Assembly: GCA_964581815.1 (NCBI GenBank)
Contig: CAZORE010000026.1
Span: forward strand, 5,645 to 69,644
Reading direction: 5' to 3'
Source: Trebonia sp964581815
Lineage (GTDB): Bacteria > Actinomycetota > Actinomycetes > Streptosporangiales > Streptosporangiaceae
DNA length: 64,000 nucleotides
Each line of letters starts with the position of its first letter. Positions within the stretch are counted from its first letter, which is position 1. Under the pieces are notes generated by a model. It was not told where the DNA came from and ran no database searches. It was given only the letters and a program-made list of their open reading frames with translations. The position numbers were made by a program, and so were the translations under genes. Positions 43,185 to 51,967 of this stretch are shown here, piece after piece.

Positions 43185-44428
43185 TGCGAGTACTTGTCAT
43201 TGGCGGGGGCGGCCGGGAACATGCGATCGTGCGAGCGCTAGCCGCGGACCCGGACGTGAGCGAGCTGCATGCGGCGCCGGGGAATCCCGGGATCGCCGAG
43301 GTCGCAGCGGTGCATGCGGTCTCGGCGAGCGATCCTTCGGACGTGGTCCGGCTTGCTCGGCAGGTCGCGGCGGAGCTTGTCGTGGTCGGGCCGGAGGCGC
43401 CGCTGGTGGCGGGGGTTGCCGACCCGCTGCGCGCTGAGGGGATCCCAGTCTTTGGACCTGACGCCGCGGCGGCGCAGATTGAGGGATCCAAGGCCTTCGC
43501 CAAGGAGGTCATGATCACTGCGGGGATTCCGACCGCGCAGGCGCGGGTGGCCGCGACCCCCGGCGAGGCCGAGGACGCCCTCCGGGCCTTCGGGGCGCCG
43601 TACGTCGTCAAGGATGACGCGCTCGCAGCGGGCAAGGGCGTGGTGGTTACCGAGGACTTCACTGTGGCGCTTGCGCATGCGGCGTCGTGCGGGCGGGTTG
43701 TCATCGAGGAGTACCTGGACGGGCCCGAGGTTTCGCTGTTCGCGGTGGCGGACGGGCGCACGGCGGTGCCGCTGCTCGCGGCGCAGGATTTCAAGCGGGC
43801 GCATGACGGGGACCAGGGGCCGAACACCGGGGGCATGGGAGCGTACGTGCCGCTGCCGTGGGCGCCGGACGGGCTGGCCGAAGAGGTGATGGCCACAGTG
43901 GTGCAGCCCGCGATCGACGAGCTCACGCGGCGCGGGACGCCGTACCGCGGGCTGCTTTACGCCGGGCTCGCGCTGACCGCCAAGGGGATCAAGGTGGTGG
44001 AGTTCAACGCCCGGTTCGGCGACCCGGAGACCCAGGTGGTGCTCGACCGGCTGGCGACCCCGCTGGCCGGCCTGCTGCACGGCTCCGCGGCCGGTGACCT
44101 GAGGACCATGCCCCCGTTGAGCTGGCATCAAGGCGCGGCGGTCACCGTGGTCATCGCCGCCGCGGGTTACCCCGACAGCCCGGCGAAGGGCGACGTGATC
44201 ACGCTGCGGGAAATTCCCGCGGGCACCAACGGCTACCTGCTGCACGCCGGCACCGCCCGCGCGGGCGGTGACCTGGTGACTTCGGGCGGGCGGGTGCTCA
44301 ACGCCGTCGGCTCGGGACCAGACCTGGCGTCCGCGCGGGCCGCCGCCTACGCGGTCACGGAATGCGTCGAGTTCCGCGGTGGCTGGTACCGGCGTGACAT
44401 CGCCGAGCGGGCAAGCGCCCGCGGCTGA
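43184..44428 (+). CDS. purD: Phosphoribosylamine-glycine ligase
   Basis: ATP-grasp enzyme for the second step of purine synthesis. 414 residues: RVLVIGGGGREHAIVRAL, AAPGNPGIAEV, the ATP-grasp loop VVKDDALAAGKGVVV, and NTGGMGAYVPLP. GTG start with a probable leaderless promoter. The following LtrA-like gene starts inside purD, so the two are translationally linked. Confidence 0.97.
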   Translation: MRVLVIGGGGREHAIVRALAADPDVSELHAAPGNPGIAEVAAVHAVSASDPSDVVRLARQVAAELVVVGPEAPLVAGVADPLRAEGIPVFGPDAAAAQIEGSKAFAKEVMITAGIPTAQARVAATPGEAEDALRAFGAPYVVKDDALAAGKGVVVTEDFTVALAHAASCGRVVIEEYLDGPEVSLFAVADGRTAVPLLAAQDFKRAHDGDQGPNTGGMGAYVPLPWAPDGLAEEVMATVVQPAIDELTRRGTPYRGLLYAGLALTAKGIKVVEFNARFGDPETQVVLDRLATPLAGLLHGSAAGDLRTMPPLSWHQGAAVTVVIAAAGYPDSPAKGDVITLREIPAGTNGYLLHAGTARAGGDLVTSGGRVLNAVGSGPDLASARAAAYAVTECVEFRGGWYRRDIAERASARG

Positions 44429-45539
44429 CCTGCCGCAGCGGGTCAGCACGCTAGAACTGTTCTTTGATCTCGTCTTCGTATTCACCATCACGCAGCTCAC
44501 CTCCTACCTCGCGCGCGACGTGACGCTGGCGGCGGCCGGGCGGGTGCTGCTCGTCTTCGGCCTGCTGTGGTGGATGTACGGCGGCTACGCATGGCTGACC
44601 AACGCGCGGACGCCATCGCTTGCGCCGGAGCGCCTGCTGCTGTTGCTCGGCATGGCCGGGTTCCTCGTCATCGGGCTGTCGGTACCGCACGCGTTCGGCG
44701 CGAACGGCAGCCATGGCAGCGACGGCGTGGCCCTCGGGCTCGGGTACCTGGTGGTCGTGTGCGTGCACGGCGGCCTCTACCTGCGGGTCAACAAGAACAT
44801 CTGGCGGATACTGCCGTTCAACCTGGCGTCGGCGGTGCTGGTGATCATCGCCGGGCTGACGCCCGCACCCGCCGCTTACGCCCTCTGGGTGGCGGCGCTC
44901 GCCATCCAGGTGCTCGGCCCGGTGTTCGTCCGGCTGGAGAGCCGGTTCGAGATCCAGCCCGCGCACTTTGTCGAGCGGCACGGCGCGCTGATGATCGTGG
45001 CCTTCGGCGAGTCGGTAGCCGACGTGGGCATCGGCGCGGCGGGCAGGCCGGTCGACGCGGCCCTCGTGCTGTCCGCCACGCTGGGGCTCGCGCTCACCGC
45101 CGCGCTGTGGTGGGCCTTCTTCGGCACCGGCGACGACGACCGCGCCGAGGAGACCCTGACCGGCGCGCCGCCGGGCAGGCGGCCGAAGCTCGTGCTCGCC
45201 GCCTACTTCTACGCCTACATCCCGATGCTGCTCGGCATCGTGGCGAGCGCCGCCGGGCTGCGTACCGCCATCGGGCATCCCGGCGCCACGCTGACGGCCG
45301 GCCCCGCGCTGGCGCTCGCCGGCGGCGTGACGCTCTTCCTCGCCGGAGACGTGTCTTTTCGGCGCGTGCTCGGGATCGGCACGCCCTCGTTCCGTGCGCT
45401 TGGTGCGGCGCTGGCGCTCGCGGCGTGGCCGGTTGCCGTCACGGTCGGCGCGGGCGCGGGGATTGCGCTGCTCACGGCCGTGGTGGCGGGCGCGCTCGCT
45501 GTGGAGGGGCGCGCTGGGCACGATACCGTTGAAGCATGA
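44379..45539 (+). CDS. Low temperature requirement A (LtrA)-like membrane protein
   Basis: A 386-residue membrane protein with 10 or more helices. The opening VSTLELFFDLVFVFTITQLT is the diagnostic LtrA motif; a second mark is RHGALMIVAFGESVADVG. The family was named from a Listeria cold-growth mutant and its biochemical role is unknown. The start is GTG 44379 or GTG 44394, both inside the purD coding region (50 or 35 bases of overlap). Its stop overlaps the purB start by four bases (ATGA). It is thus embedded between two purine genes. Confidence 0.88.
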   Translation: MAGTGVTSPSGQAPAADLPQRVSTLELFFDLVFVFTITQLTSYLARDVTLAAAGRVLLVFGLLWWMYGGYAWLTNARTPSLAPERLLLLLGMAGFLVIGLSVPHAFGANGSHGSDGVALGLGYLVVVCVHGGLYLRVNKNIWRILPFNLASAVLVIIAGLTPAPAAYALWVAALAIQVLGPVFVRLESRFEIQPAHFVERHGALMIVAFGESVADVGIGAAGRPVDAALVLSATLGLALTAALWWAFFGTGDDDRAEETLTGAPPGRRPKLVLAAYFYAYIPMLLGIVASAAGLRTAIGHPGATLTAGPALALAGGVTLFLAGDVSFRRVLGIGTPSFRALGAALALAAWPVAVTVGAGAGIALLTAVVAGALAVEGRAGHDTVEA

Positions 45540-46843
45540 TCGACAGGTACACGCTGCCGGAGATGGGCCGGGTCTGGTCTGAGGCCCACAAGTACGAGCT
45601 CTGGTGCCGGGTGGAAACCCTGGTGCTCGAGGCGCACGCGCTGGCGGGGACGGTGCCTGCCGGGGCGGTCGACCCGGTCCGCGCCGCGCCGCCGCCGACC
45701 CCTGAGGCGGTGGCCGAGGTGGAAGCGGTGACCGAGCACGACGTGATCGCGTTCCTCACCGCCTGGGCGGACAATACCGAGCCGCGCTCGGCCGCCGCTT
45801 ACGTCCACTACGGGATGACGTCATCTGACCTGCTCGACACGGCACTGGCCCTGCAGCTCGCCGAGGCGACCGACATCATCTTGGCGAAGGCGGACCGGCT
45901 GGTCGCCGTGCTGCGCGAGCACGGGCTCGCGCACCGCGGCACGCTGCGCTCCGGACGAACGCACGGCATTCACGCCGAGCCGGACGTGTGGGGGCACCGG
46001 GTAGCCGACTTCGCGTTCGCGGCGGCCCGGTCAAGGGACCGGGTACGCCGGGCGCGCGAGGCGGTCGCGGTCGGCAAGCTCTCCGGGCCGGTCGGCAGCT
46101 ACTCGAACATCGACCCGGCGATCGAGGCGGCGGTGATGCCCGCACTCGGGCTGCGCGCGGCCGATGCCGCGACCCAGGTCGTGATCCGTGACGGCATCGC
46201 CGAGTGGGTGTCCGCGCTCGCGGTGCTCGCCACGGTCTGCGAGGCGATCGCGCTCGAGGTGCGGCACGGGCAGCGCACGGAGGTACGCGAGCTCGCCGAG
46301 CCGTTCAGGACCGGGCAGAAGGGCTCGTCGTCCATGCCGCACAAGAAGAACCCGATCCGTTCGGAGCGGATCTGCGGGCTCGCCCGCGTGGTCCGGTCCT
46401 ACGTGACGCCCGTTACCGAGGGCATCCCGCTGTGGCATGAGCGAGACATCTCACACTCCAGCGTGGAGCGGATCGCGCTGCCGGACGCCGCGATCGCGAC
46501 CGACTACGTGCTGCACCTGACCGTCGGCCTGGTGGACGGCCTGGTGGTGGACGCGGCACGGATGCGCGCCAACATGGACGTCACGCACGGCCTGCTCTAC
46601 TCGTCGTCGGTGCTGCTTGAGCTGGTATCGAGCGGCCTGTCCCGGGAAGACGCGTACGCGCTCGTGCAGGCCGCCGCGATGGAGACCTGGGACACGCAGA
46701 CGCCGTTCCGTGATTCTCTGATCGCCCAGGGTAAGAACCGGAGCATGGTACTCGATGAAGTGGCCCTTGACCGGGCGTTCCGCGCGGAGGACTACGTGGC
46801 GCGGCTCGGGCATGTCTTCGACCGGCTCGCGACGCTCACCTGA
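45536..46843 (+). CDS. purB: Adenylosuccinate lyase
   Basis: Catalyses two beta-eliminations in purine synthesis (SAICAR and adenylosuccinate). 435 residues; the fumarase-superfamily signature SSSMPHKKNPIRSERI is clear, with TSSDLLDTALALQ and SGRTHGIHAEP further upstream. Third gene of the purD-ltrA-purB unit. The 98 bases to murA contain a CATACT -10-like box. Confidence 0.97.
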   Translation: MIDRYTLPEMGRVWSEAHKYELWCRVETLVLEAHALAGTVPAGAVDPVRAAPPPTPEAVAEVEAVTEHDVIAFLTAWADNTEPRSAAAYVHYGMTSSDLLDTALALQLAEATDIILAKADRLVAVLREHGLAHRGTLRSGRTHGIHAEPDVWGHRVADFAFAAARSRDRVRRAREAVAVGKLSGPVGSYSNIDPAIEAAVMPALGLRAADAATQVVIRDGIAEWVSALAVLATVCEAIALEVRHGQRTEVRELAEPFRTGQKGSSSMPHKKNPIRSERICGLARVVRSYVTPVTEGIPLWHERDISHSSVERIALPDAAIATDYVLHLTVGLVDGLVVDAARMRANMDVTHGLLYSSSVLLELVSSGLSREDAYALVQAAAMETWDTQTPFRDSLIAQGKNRSMVLDEVALDRAFRAEDYVARLGHVFDRLATLT

Positions 46844-46941
46844 TCACCTATAACGGGTGGCATACTGGACACGGCGTACGCCAGACGTGCATCCACAGCA
46901 CGCCGCTCTCGAAGTTTCCCTCGGACAGGAGCTGCAGCCAC

Positions 46942-48243
46942 ATGACCAAGGGCACCGAGATCAGCTACCGCGTACGCGGCGGCGCGCCTCTGCGGGGCAC
47001 GGTGTTCGTTCAGGGTGCCAAGAACGCGGCGCTCAAGATGATCGCCGCCGCACTGCTCACCAACAAGGGCCGGACCGTGCTGCGCAACGTCCCGCCGATC
47101 GAGGACGTGCGGCGCGCCACCGAGCTCGCGCAGGCGATCGGTGCCCGCGTTGAGTTCCACGAGGCGGAGCGGACCCTGGTGGTGGACGCTTCCACGCTGA
47201 CCTCGCCGGTGCTGCCCGCCGAGATCGCCCGGCGCTTCCGTGGCTCGGTGCTGTTCGTGCCCGCCCTGCTGCACCGCTTCGGCGAGGCGGTCATCGAGGG
47301 AGTCGGCGGCTGCAACCTCGGCAGCCGGAACCTCGACTTCCACTACCGCGGCTTCGCCCGGCTCGGCGCGACCGTCGACGAGGGCGAGGCGGTCATCCGC
47401 ATCACCGCCCCCGACGGCCTGCGCGGCGCGCACCTGTACCTGGACACGCCGTCGCATACCGGCACGGAGAACCTGATGATGGCCGCGTCGCTCGCGCCGG
47501 GCACCACGGTCATCGACAACACCGCGCAGGAGCCCGAGGTCCTCGACATGATCGCGTTCCTCAGCAAGATGGGCGCGGAGATCAGCGGCGGCGGCACCGG
47601 GTTCATCACCGTGCACGGGGTTTCTGAGCTGACCGCCGTCGAGCATACGGTGATGGCCGACCGGATCGACGCCGGCGTGTTCGCCATGGCCGCGGCCGCG
47701 GCAGGCGGTGACATCAACCTGGTCGGCGCGAACCTGGATCACCTTGGCGTGGTCCGCTGGAAGCTTGAGCAGATGGGCGTCGAGTTCGCCGCTAACGGCG
47801 CGGTGCTCCAGGTGCGCAGGGAGAAGCCCCTGCGGCCGATCAACGTGATCACCAGCCCGTTCCCCGGGTTCGCCACCGACCTGCAGTCGCCGATCATGAC
47901 GCTCGCGGCGATGGCCGATGGCGCGAGCTACATCCGCGAGACGATCTTCGACGGCCGGTACACCCTGGTGCCGGAGCTGAACAAGATGGGCGCGAAGATC
48001 GAGATGGACAACAACGTGGCGATCGTGCACGGGCCGACGGACCTGCACGGGACCGGGGTCGTGGCGCACGACCTGCGCGGCGGCGCGGCGCTCATCCTGG
48101 CCGGGCTGGCCGCCGAGGGCGAGACCGTCATCTCCAACGGCTACCTCATCGACCGCGGGCACTCGGCGATCGCCGAGCGGCTGCGCTCACTCGGCGCCGA
48201 CGTCTCGGTCGAAGCGGACGACGCCGCGCTCGTTACCGTTTAG
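46942..48243 (+). CDS. murA: UDP-N-acetylglucosamine 1-carboxyvinyltransferase
   Basis: First committed enzyme of peptidoglycan synthesis. 433 residues with an EPT fold: VFVQGAKNAALKMIAAALL for the substrate loop and the catalytic cysteine in GGCNLGSRNLDFH, so the enzyme is fosfomycin-sensitive by family rule. GGACAGGAG precedes the ATG at a distance of 11 nt. Its TAG stop overlaps the TAA stop of the convergent hisC-like gene. Confidence 0.95.
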   Translation: MTKGTEISYRVRGGAPLRGTVFVQGAKNAALKMIAAALLTNKGRTVLRNVPPIEDVRRATELAQAIGARVEFHEAERTLVVDASTLTSPVLPAEIARRFRGSVLFVPALLHRFGEAVIEGVGGCNLGSRNLDFHYRGFARLGATVDEGEAVIRITAPDGLRGAHLYLDTPSHTGTENLMMAASLAPGTTVIDNTAQEPEVLDMIAFLSKMGAEISGGGTGFITVHGVSELTAVEHTVMADRIDAGVFAMAAAAAGGDINLVGANLDHLGVVRWKLEQMGVEFAANGAVLQVRREKPLRPINVITSPFPGFATDLQSPIMTLAAMADGASYIRETIFDGRYTLVPELNKMGAKIEMDNNVAIVHGPTDLHGTGVVAHDLRGGAALILAGLAAEGETVISNGYLIDRGHSAIAERLRSLGADVSVEADDAALVTV

Positions 48244-49316
48244 CCCTTCCTGAACGCACCCGCCAGCGCGAGGAAGGCGTCGTTCGCGGCGGGCGTGCCG
48301 ATCGAGACGCGAACCCCCTCGCCGGCGAACGGGCGGACGGAGATCCCGGCCGCGTCGCATGCCTGGGCGAAAGCTATGGTGTCCTCCCCCAGCCGGAGCC
48401 AGACGAAGTTGGCCTCGCTCTCCGGGACGGCCCAGCCGTCGGCGAGCAGCGCGGCGCGGACGCGGTCTCGTTCCTTCACGACGGACTCCACCCGCTCGAG
48501 CAGTTCGTCCTCGGCACGCAGTGAGGTCACCGCCGCGGCCTGGGCGACCGAGTTCACCGTGAAGGGCAGCATCGTCTTTCGCACCGCCGCGGCCACCGGC
48601 TCATGGCCGATGACGAAGCCAACGCGCAGGCCGGCCAGCCCGTAGGCCTTGGAGAAGGTGCGCAGCACGGCCACGTTGGGGCGGTCGCGGTAGAGGTCGA
48701 TACCGTCGGGAACCCGGGCGTCACGGATGTACTCGCGGTAGGCCTCGTCAAGGACGACCAGGCAGTCACCGGGAACCCGGTCGAGGAAATCCACGAGTTC
48801 CGGCGCGCGGACCACGGTGCCGGTCGGGTTGTTGGGGTTGCACACCAGGATGAGCCTGGTGCGCGGGGTAATCGCCTCGGCCATGGCCGCCAGGTCGTGG
48901 GTCTCATCACGGAGCGGTACCCTGACCGACACCGCGCTGGCCAGGTCCGCGAGCGGCGGGTAAGCCTCGAACGAGCGCCAGGCGTAGAGGACCTCGTCGC
49001 CGGGGTCGCTGACGGCCTCGATGAGCTGCTTGAGTACCCCCACCGAGCCGCAGCCGACCGCGACGTGGTCGGCCGGGACGGCAAACCGCTGGGCAAGTGC
49101 GCTGATGAGTGCCTCGGCGCCGTTGTCCGGGTAGCGGTTGACGCCGCTTGCCGCCTCCGCGATGACCCCGAGGACCGACGGCAGCGGGCCGAAGGGCGAC
49201 TCGTTGGAGGACAGCTTGTGCGCTTCTTCGCCTGCGGCAGCCACGGGCGCCTTGCCCGGCTTGTAGGCGGGCACGGTGTCAATCACCGGACGGAACCGGG
49301 GTGAAAGGTCACTCAT
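48240..49316 (-). CDS. Histidinol-phosphate/aromatic aminotransferase (HisC-like)
   Basis: Class I/II PLP aminotransferase of 358 residues. It starts MSDLSPRFRPVIDTVPAYKPGK; the PLP lysine lies in TFSKAYGLAGLRVGFV, with CNPNNPTGTVV and the C-terminal Arg in GVRVSIGTPAAND. It is not in a histidine operon, which fits the actinobacterial Pat/second HisC type that may use aromatic substrates. ATG 49316 is preferred over upstream codons by family start. Confidence 0.9.
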   Translation of the reverse strand: MSDLSPRFRPVIDTVPAYKPGKAPVAAAGEEAHKLSSNESPFGPLPSVLGVIAEAASGVNRYPDNGAEALISALAQRFAVPADHVAVGCGSVGVLKQLIEAVSDPGDEVLYAWRSFEAYPPLADLASAVSVRVPLRDETHDLAAMAEAITPRTRLILVCNPNNPTGTVVRAPELVDFLDRVPGDCLVVLDEAYREYIRDARVPDGIDLYRDRPNVAVLRTFSKAYGLAGLRVGFVIGHEPVAAAVRKTMLPFTVNSVAQAAAVTSLRAEDELLERVESVVKERDRVRAALLADGWAVPESEANFVWLRLGEDTIAFAQACDAAGISVRPFAGEGVRVSIGTPAANDAFLALAGAFRKG

Positions 49317-49326
49317 GCCCAATAGA

Positions 49327-50052
49327 TTAGGCCAGCGACCTGGCGGCGAAGGCGTAGGCCTGCCGCGCCAGTTCATGCACGGCGGCCTCGGAGGCGTTGG
49401 GGCCGATCACGGTCACCGTGCCGACAAAGCCCGCTCCCTGGTAGACGAGCGACCACTGGTTGACCGGCGCCGAGCCGCCGGTCAGGACGTGCAGCACCCT
49501 GGCCTGCCGGCCGATGCCGGTGACCGCCTTGACCGTGAGACCGTACATGACGGTCTTTCCCGCTACCTTCCCCTGGTAATGGGTGCACCCGGCGGGAACG
49601 CGCCCGGCGAGCACGGTAGACGCGGTGCCGGCGGACGAGGCGATCAGCACCTCGGATACCGCGTTGCCGCCTACCCGGAACGTGGCGGCGGCCGCCGGGG
49701 CCTGCGCCAGGATGGCGGAGCCGAACCCGGCCGCCGCCGCGCCCCCGCACATCGACGGGCTCACCTGAACGGCATTCACGGCCGGCCTGCCCGTGCTCGC
49801 GGCTGACAGCATGCCGTACTCGCCCACTGTGACCGGAGCGACCGCCGCGACCCCGTTGACCCGGGTCAGCAGCGCGCCGCGCAACTGCGCCGCGCTGAAC
49901 AGCCCGGCCGTCGCGGCCGCTGGGGCCGCCGCGCCCGTCGCCGAACCGCTCGCCGACGAGGACCCGCCGCCTCCGCTGCAGCCGGCCAGGCCCGCCACAG
50001 CGACAGGCACGAGCCCGCCGACCAGAACTCGCCACCAGCGACCGTCCCGCAT
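49327..50052 (-). CDS. Secreted lipoprotein of unknown function
   Basis: A 241-residue exported lipoprotein: positively charged start, hydrophobic segment VLVGGLVPVAVAGL and lipobox LAGC at residues 22-25, then a Ser/Gly linker. The mature region has four further cysteines or fewer and ends with NQWSLVYQGAGFVGTVTV, which resembles the PknH-type sensor domain of mycobacterial lipoproteins. GGAGG lies five bases before ATG 50052. An 11-bp inverted repeat is just upstream. It is ten nt upstream of the hisC-like gene on the same strand. Confidence 0.75.
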   Translation of the reverse strand: MRDGRWWRVLVGGLVPVAVAGLAGCSGGGGSSSASGSATGAAAPAAATAGLFSAAQLRGALLTRVNGVAAVAPVTVGEYGMLSAASTGRPAVNAVQVSPSMCGGAAAAGFGSAILAQAPAAAATFRVGGNAVSEVLIASSAGTASTVLAGRVPAGCTHYQGKVAGKTVMYGLTVKAVTGIGRQARVLHVLTGGSAPVNQWSLVYQGAGFVGTVTVIGPNASEAAVHELARQAYAFAARSLA

Positions 50053-50073
50053 CCTGCACCTCCAACGTTATTA

Positions 50074-50103
50074 ACTCTCTGAAGCCTAATGACTTCAGAG
50101 AGT
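50074..50103. promoter_or_regulatory. Perfect 11-bp inverted repeat before the lipoprotein gene
   Basis: ACTCTCTGAAG and CTTCAGAGAGT flank an 8-nt loop (CCTAATGA), 22 bases before the start of the lipoprotein gene. It may be an operator or a terminator for transcription arriving from the right. Confidence 0.5.
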
Positions 50104-50192
50104 GATGATAGTGCAGCCGGGGCGTCTACCTGGGGACGTTGGGCAGAACCTTTTTCAACCCCACGGAAGGGCTGCCCCGCTAGCGGGATGGG

Positions 50193-50543
50193 CTAGCTTG
50201 CGGAGCGAGGTTCCACGGGGAAGCCATCGGATACGACCTGGTCGTATTCCTCCAGGATGCGGTCTGGCGGAATGTAAGAGGGAAAGCTCATGACGCGGCC
50301 GGAGCCGCGCTCGATGACGTAGGAGCCCGCGCCTCGGAGATTCATGGCGGCCTTCTCCTGAACGAGCAGCCGGCAGCCGGACAGGGCGACTGGCCCGAGC
50401 TCGCCCCGCCGAGTCAGGGACCAGCCTGGCAGCACTGGCAGGGGCCTGCTGCCGACAGCGCGCCGGCCTGGCAGCCACCGCAGCCTCGCCCGCACTGGCG
50501 CCGGCCGCGCGAGTAATCCAGATCGCTGCGCAGGGAAGCTCAT
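50193..50543 (-). CDS. Small hypothetical protein, Imm35-like C-terminus
   Basis: The last 50 residues (from ATG 50345) read GAGSYVIERGSGRVMSFPSY, then IPPDRILEEYD, which resembles the end of YrhB/Imm35-type immunity proteins (GxYxVDxxTGxVxxF...YxxxY). Further upstream the frame is Arg/Pro-rich and may not be coding, so the gene could be a 50-residue remnant. No toxin gene is seen nearby. Confidence 0.35.
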   Translation of the reverse strand: MSFPAQRSGLLARPAPVRARLRWLPGRRAVGSRPLPVLPGWSLTRRGELGPVALSGCRLLVQEKAAMNLRGAGSYVIERGSGRVMSFPSYIPPDRILEEYDQVVSDGFPVEPRSAS

Positions 50544-50583
50544 CGCGAGAATCAGACCGTCAAAGATCTAGCGACACGCGGTT

Positions 50584-51120
50584 CTAGCGCCTCCACTCCT
50601 GCCTGAGCAGCCCGTACAGCACGATGTCGGAGAAGCCGTCGCCGTCGTAGGCCTGCTCGCGCTGGATGCCTTCGAGCACGAAGCCGCAGCTTTCGGCTAG
50701 CTTCCGCATCGCGGCGTTGGTCGCGAGCGTCTCCAGCTCGATCCGGTGCAGGTTGCGGAAGCGGAAGCCGTAGCGGCAGAGCAGCTCCATCATTTCCCGG
50801 CCGTACCCCTGCGCGCGTGCGGCCGGGAGCAGTGAGATGCCGATGTGGGCGAACCGGTTGAACGCGTCGAGGCCCCACAGGCTGCACGTCCCGATCACGG
50901 TGCCATCGGCGATCGTCTCGGCGGTGAACTTGGCGGTACGGGGGTCCGGAGGTTCGGCCAGTGACCTCTCCAGCCTGGCCCGGCGGGCCGCGAGCGATTC
51001 AATCAGCATCGGGCTGTCGTCGGTGATCATGTGGTGCTCGGGGTCGGACCACATTTCGTACAGCACGGTGGCGTCGTCCGGGACCATGGGCCGCAGGCGC
51101 ACGCGCTCGGAGGCAAACAT
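50584..51120 (-). CDS. GNAT family N-acetyltransferase (RimJ/RimL-like)
   Basis: A 178-residue acetyltransferase: ERVRLRPMVPDDATVLYEMW start, HIGISLLPAARAQGYGREMM for the acetyl-CoA loop (QGYG), and AAMRKLAESCGFVLEG. This branch includes ribosomal-protein acetylases and self-protection enzymes; the substrate is unknown. Confidence 0.92.
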   Translation of the reverse strand: MFASERVRLRPMVPDDATVLYEMWSDPEHHMITDDSPMLIESLAARRARLERSLAEPPDPRTAKFTAETIADGTVIGTCSLWGLDAFNRFAHIGISLLPAARAQGYGREMMELLCRYGFRFRNLHRIELETLATNAAMRKLAESCGFVLEGIQREQAYDGDGFSDIVLYGLLRQEWRR

Positions 51121-51179
51121 CCCGCGAATCTAGCTCACGCGCATCGCACGCGCCTTTCAATAAAACACCCGGCGAACCC

Positions 51180-51296
51180 TCATGCCAGAGATCCGCCCGG
51201 CAGCACCCGGAGCGCGGCCAGCAGGACCTCGTCGCCGGCCTGCATGCCGCAACGGTGGCGCAGCGCGGTGGGGATGGTGATGTAGGCACTGGCACG
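51180..51296 (-). pseudogene. AbrB/SpoVT-type DNA-binding domain remnant
   Basis: 38 codons read AYITIPTALRHRCGMQAGDE followed by VLLAALRVLPGG, which is the characteristic AbrB swapped-hairpin motif (IPxxLRxxLGLxxGDxV). A TGA directly precedes the readable part, so the N-terminus of the domain is lost. It lies 43 bases from tRNA-Ser(CGA). AbrB-type proteins often serve as antitoxins, so this may be debris of a module that sat by the tRNA. Confidence 0.6.
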
Positions 51297-51339
51297 TGTT
51301 CAAGCGGTTGCCGAACCGGGGAAAATGCGCGTAAACGAG

Positions 51340-51426
51340 CGGTGGAGGTGGGATTTGAACCCACGGAGGGGTTGCCCCCTCACACGCTTTCGAGGCGTGC
51401 GCCCTCGGCCACTAGGCGACTCCACC
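51340..51426 (-). tRNA. tRNA-Ser(CGA)
   Basis: 87 nt. Acceptor GGTGGAG pairs with CTCCACC, the anticodon loop CTCGAAA carries CGA, a long variable arm is present and the T-arm GTGGG-TTCAAAT-CCCAC is perfect. CCA is not encoded (CGC follows). 45 bases downstream of tadA on the same strand. Confidence 0.95.
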
Positions 51427-51471
51427 GCGGGTGAGCATACCCGACGTTCGGGCAAAACGGCGACTCGGGTG

Positions 51472-51951
51472 TTACCTGCGCTCGGCGAAGAATCTCGTGA
51501 TGACGGCGAGGCAGTCATCAGCGAGCACGCCGCCGATCACCTCGGGCACCGGGACGAGCCGCTGGTCACGGACGACATCCCACATGGAGCCCACCGCGCC
51601 GGCCCTCGGGTCGGCCACGCCGAACACCAGCCTGCCCAGCCGGGCGGTCGTGACGGCCCCGGCGCACATCGTGCACGGCTCAAGCGTCACCACCAGGCTG
51701 AGGCCGTCGAGCCGCCAACCGCCGACCGCGCGCGCCGCCGCCCTGATGGCGACGAGTTCGGCGTGCGCCGTGGGGTCACCGTCCGCCTCGCGCCTGTTTC
51801 GCCCGCGCGCGATGATCGTTCCGGTCCGGTCGAGGACGACCGCGCCAACGGGCACGTCCCCGGCGGTGGCCGCGGCGTCTGCCTCGGCGAGCGCGGCCCG
51901 CATCGCCGGCTCGAACGTCGCCTGGTACCCGGTGACTGGTTCACCCGCCAC
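51472..51951 (-). CDS. tadA: tRNA-specific adenosine deaminase
   Basis: Zinc deaminase that converts A34 to inosine in tRNA-Arg(ACG). About 159 residues: the zinc motifs TAHAELVAI (HAE) and LEPCTMCAGA (PCxxC), and a C-terminal helix. GTG 51951 keeps the complete first helix (FEPAMRAALAEA); ATG 51903 would cut it. The upstream gene, on the same strand, is its conserved partner. Confidence 0.92.
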   Translation of the reverse strand: MAGEPVTGYQATFEPAMRAALAEADAAATAGDVPVGAVVLDRTGTIIARGRNRREADGDPTAHAELVAIRAAARAVGGWRLDGLSLVVTLEPCTMCAGAVTTARLGRLVFGVADPRAGAVGSMWDVVRDQRLVPVPEVIGGVLADDCLAVITRFFAERR

Positions 51952-51967
51952 GGCGGCATGAGCCCCT

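Noticed and set aside
50102..50293. Plus-strand 63-codon frame
   Set aside because: It overlaps the inverted repeat and runs antisense to the better-supported Imm35-like frame, with no ribosome site or similarity.
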